In this document: piece after piece, positions 62,469 through 64,000 of the stretch
Layout: each line of letters begins with the position of its first letter
How positions within the stretch are numbered: position 1 is the first letter of the stretch
NCBI GenBank assembly: GCA_026707735.1
Contig: JAPOWH010000006.1
Location: 1 to 64,000 of the forward strand
DNA length: 64,000 bases
Reading direction: 5' to 3'
DNA from: Gammaproteobacteria bacterium
Lineage (GTDB): Bacteria > Pseudomonadota > Gammaproteobacteria > Pseudomonadales > Azotimanducaceae
Made by a program: the position numbers and the translations under genes
Notes under the pieces: model-generated
Database searches by the model: none
What the model saw: the letters and a program-made list of their open reading frames with translations, nothing else
Told to the model about the DNA's origin: nothing

Positions 62469-62779
62469 CTTACCGATTTTTGGGCTAGCAGTAGGCGATG
62501 CCCGAGAACTGTGAGGAATGGGCCACAAACGAGCGTTAACTCAGAGCTTCAGGACGAACAGAAATTTGGTATATCTGTCCAATTCCAATTGCATGCTAAG
62601 TCGTGAAGTCAAACTACTTGGACCAATCGGCCCTTTTTTATGAGTTTGAATTAGTGTGCTCTTTGTAGTTTGCTGACAACCAATTGTTCATCTTGCTCCC
62701 TCGCAAGACCAGACGATATTGCAATCGATCGCTTAGTGAGCCTAAAACGGTGTAGTGAAACAGTACAAACAATCAGGAG

Positions 62780-62809
62780 TTAACAAATCAAATTCAAAGA
62801 ATGTATAAT
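62780..62809 (+). promoter_or_regulatory. Strong sigma70-like promoter of the AbiE pair
   Basis: TTAACA (62780-62785, five of six) and a perfect TATAAT (62804-62809) are 18 bases apart. Transcription would begin near 62816, about 80 bases before the GTG of the AbiEi-like gene. Confidence 0.65.
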
Positions 62810-62836
62810 ATAAATGCATAAAATGTCTATTTCACG

Positions 62837-62858
62837 TATTTTGAGCAATCTCAATATA
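62837..62858. promoter_or_regulatory. Candidate AbiEi operator (inverted repeat)
   Basis: TATTTTGAG and CTCAATATA are 9-bp arms with one mismatch around CAAT, just downstream of the predicted transcription start. AbiEi antitoxins repress their own operon by binding inverted repeats in this position. A related CTCAATGAG lies at about 62870. Confidence 0.45.
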
Positions 62859-62897
62859 CCAACGGTAGGCTCAATGAGTTAGATTTCGATTGTACGT

Positions 62898-63728
62898 GTG
62901 GATGCGCTTTCGCCGATGACAAGCCTTAAGGACCCATTTGGAAACCACGGTGCGATGCCGCAAGCTAGGCGAAACTTGGCCAAAGTTGTTCGACAATCTC
63001 CTGAGATCTTTCGAATCGACGATGTTGTTGAGACGCTCGCAGTCAGCCGAACCCAAGCAACAAGCTTAGTGTCCCGGTGGACTCGCCAGGGGTGGCTCCG
63101 CCGCGTTGGACCAGGTGCATATGCTGCTGCCCCAATTGGATTGCTCGATAACGCACTTGTTCTCGACGATCCTTGGCTGTTGGTTCCGGTGCTTTACTCT
63201 CCAGCTTATGTTGGCGGATGGAGCGCCGCAGAATACTGGGACCTCACTGAACAAATTTTTGGCGCCATCGTTGTGATGACTATGAAATCGATTCGGACAA
63301 ACAAACAGATCCATCATGGAACTCAATTTGTACTACGCCGAATCCAAGAAAAGAGGTTCTATGGCTTAGAAACGGTCTGGCGAGGAAGTACAAAAGTGTG
63401 TGTGTCAGACATCCATCGTACGATCATTGACCTTTTGGATACACCGTCGATCGGAGGAGGATTCCAGCATGTGGCCGATTGTGTAAGCAACTATCTCCAC
63501 AGTGAACATCGCGACGATGGAGTATTGATCAATTACGCAAAGCATTTCGAGAACGGCGCAGTGGTCAAGCGTCTTGGTTTCTTGGCGGAGAAAGAGTCTC
63601 CTTCGAATGAATTGATAGAGCAATGTCAAAACGCACTGACCGCGGGAAATGCCAAACTTGACCCGTCACTTGAATGTCCGAAACTAATTTCCAAGTGGCG
63701 TCTTTGGGTCCCATCAGTCTGGCGATGA
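62898..63728 (+). CDS. AbiEi-type antitoxin / transcriptional repressor
   Basis: 276 residues from a GTG; ATGs at 62916 and 62955 are alternatives, and no ribosome site decides. The N-terminal winged-helix part (VVETLAVSRTQATSLVSRWTRQGWLRRVGPGAYAAAP) and the AbiEi C-terminal domain (YVGGWSAAEYWDLTEQIF, then VSDIHRTIIDLLDTPSIGGG) identify the antitoxin of a type IV abortive-infection system. It neutralises the effect of the nucleotidyltransferase toxin encoded nine bases downstream and represses the operon. Confidence 0.85.
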   Translation: MDALSPMTSLKDPFGNHGAMPQARRNLAKVVRQSPEIFRIDDVVETLAVSRTQATSLVSRWTRQGWLRRVGPGAYAAAPIGLLDNALVLDDPWLLVPVLYSPAYVGGWSAAEYWDLTEQIFGAIVVMTMKSIRTNKQIHHGTQFVLRRIQEKRFYGLETVWRGSTKVCVSDIHRTIIDLLDTPSIGGGFQHVADCVSNYLHSEHRDDGVLINYAKHFENGAVVKRLGFLAEKESPSNELIEQCQNALTAGNAKLDPSLECPKLISKWRLWVPSVWR

Positions 63729-63737
63729 GACAGATTG

Positions 63738-64000
63738 GTGATTAGCAAGAACGAAATAATGAGAATCTCAACCAATTTGAGACTTTCACCTCATGTCATA
63801 GAAAAGGACTATGTTCTCGGTTGGCTTCTGTGGGGAATTGCTCGCAATCCAACGTTGGGAGAAAACTGGCTATTCAAAGGAGGCACCTGTCTTAAGAAGT
63901 GCTTCTTTGGGTCCTACAGATTCTCCGAAGACCTAGACTTTACGCCTATCGGCAGTTCAATTGTTGAGGAAGACTTTTTGTACCAAATCTTGTCGGATAT
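63738..64000 (+). CDS. AbiEii/AbiGii-family nucleotidyltransferase toxin (3' partial)
   Basis: An open frame from a GTG nine bases after the AbiEi stop runs off the right edge; 87 residues are visible. The family core is clear: LSPHVIEKDYVLGWLLWGI, then LFKGGTCLKKC and YRFSEDLDFTPI, where G-G-T and S-E-D-x-D form the nucleotidyltransferase site. AbiEii-type toxins modify target RNA, and some inhibit growth by adding nucleotides to tRNA. The active site is complete as far as seen. Confidence 0.9.
   Translation, partial: MISKNEIMRISTNLRLSPHVIEKDYVLGWLLWGIARNPTLGENWLFKGGTCLKKCFFGSYRFSEDLDFTPIGSSIVEEDFLYQILSD

Larger units (their letters stand above)
62469..62897. other. AT-rich intergenic region between purL and the AbiE pair
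   Basis: 429 bases with no supported gene. A poor hairpin followed by TTTTTT at 62620-62640 may terminate purL. From about 62740 the sequence becomes clearly AT-richer than the surrounding genes and contains the AbiE promoter and a candidate operator, listed separately. The composition change suggests the AbiE module was acquired. Confidence 0.5.

Noticed and set aside
1-64000. CRISPR array, insertion sequence or prophage
   Set aside because: I saw no regularly spaced direct repeats, no transposase, integrase or phage structural genes on either strand.

Overview
The window looks like chromosome from a gammaproteobacterium, probably free-living and moderately GC-balanced. The evidence is gene order. 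bamB-der at the left end, then xseA/guaB, guaA and tadA, with purL at the right, is the conserved gammaproteobacterial neighbourhood (in Pseudomonas-like genomes guaB-guaA-tadA-mltF-purL are nearly contiguous). Here der and xseA are separated by about 5.5 kb, and tadA and purL by about 43 kb, of accessory genes. I cannot name a genus.

Layout: 1-2.5 kb bamB (5' partial) and der. 2.5-8.0 kb a STAS-domain protein, two overlapping exported solenoid-repeat proteins (called here WDP1 and WDP2) and an M23 peptidase. 8.0-15.7 kb xseA, divergent guaB-guaA, an EF-G-like GTPase and tadA. 15.8-25.5 kb a di-haem peroxidase facing a five-gene leftward run: a thioredoxin-fold lipoprotein, WDP5, WDP4, a TonB-C-domain protein and WDP3. 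25.7-30.6 kb a SulP anion transporter, a large MORN-type repeat protein and an EF-hand protein. 30.9-33.7 kb a two-gene molybdenum hydroxylase with a Tat signal. 34.2-35.1 kb a small secreted protein and a FitAB/VapBC-type toxin-antitoxin pair. 35.3-38.9 kb a DUF1214 protein, sulfotransferase and short-chain dehydrogenase in one probable operon. 39-43 kb a second EF-hand protein, a DUF547 protein, a probable outer-membrane barrel and a ZIP metal transporter. 43.1-46.7 kb a third group of solenoid proteins (WDP6, WDP7, overlapping). 46.8-55.1 kb leftward cysD-cysNC (sulfate activation to PAPS) and hutFUHG. 55.4-56.9 kb a restriction-modification pair (MT-A70 methylase plus BglII-like nuclease), which separates hutFUHG from hutI. 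57-62.5 kb hutI and purL. 62.9-64 kb an AbiE-type toxin-antitoxin pair, cut by the window end.

The most unusual content is the WDP family: seven diverged paralogues of about 515-640 residues in 43 kb. Each has an N-terminal signal or anchor and 31-33-residue helical repeats with a W...DP..AL pattern. All share a C-terminal signature (aromatic-x-W segment, L-P-T-x-E, then L-T/S-x-x-Q). Two groups are overlapping gene pairs, and one sits in a run with an exported thioredoxin and a TonB-C protein. I recognise no described family that covers them. The working inference is a lineage-specific set of periplasmic scaffold or binding proteins.

Other gene sets fit known pathways. HutH, HutU, HutI, HutF and HutG make a complete five-step histidine degradation route. 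CysD/CysNC make PAPS, which the sulfotransferase at 36.6 kb could use. GuaB, GuaA and PurL belong to purine synthesis. I saw no tRNA, rRNA, CRISPR array, transposase or integrase.
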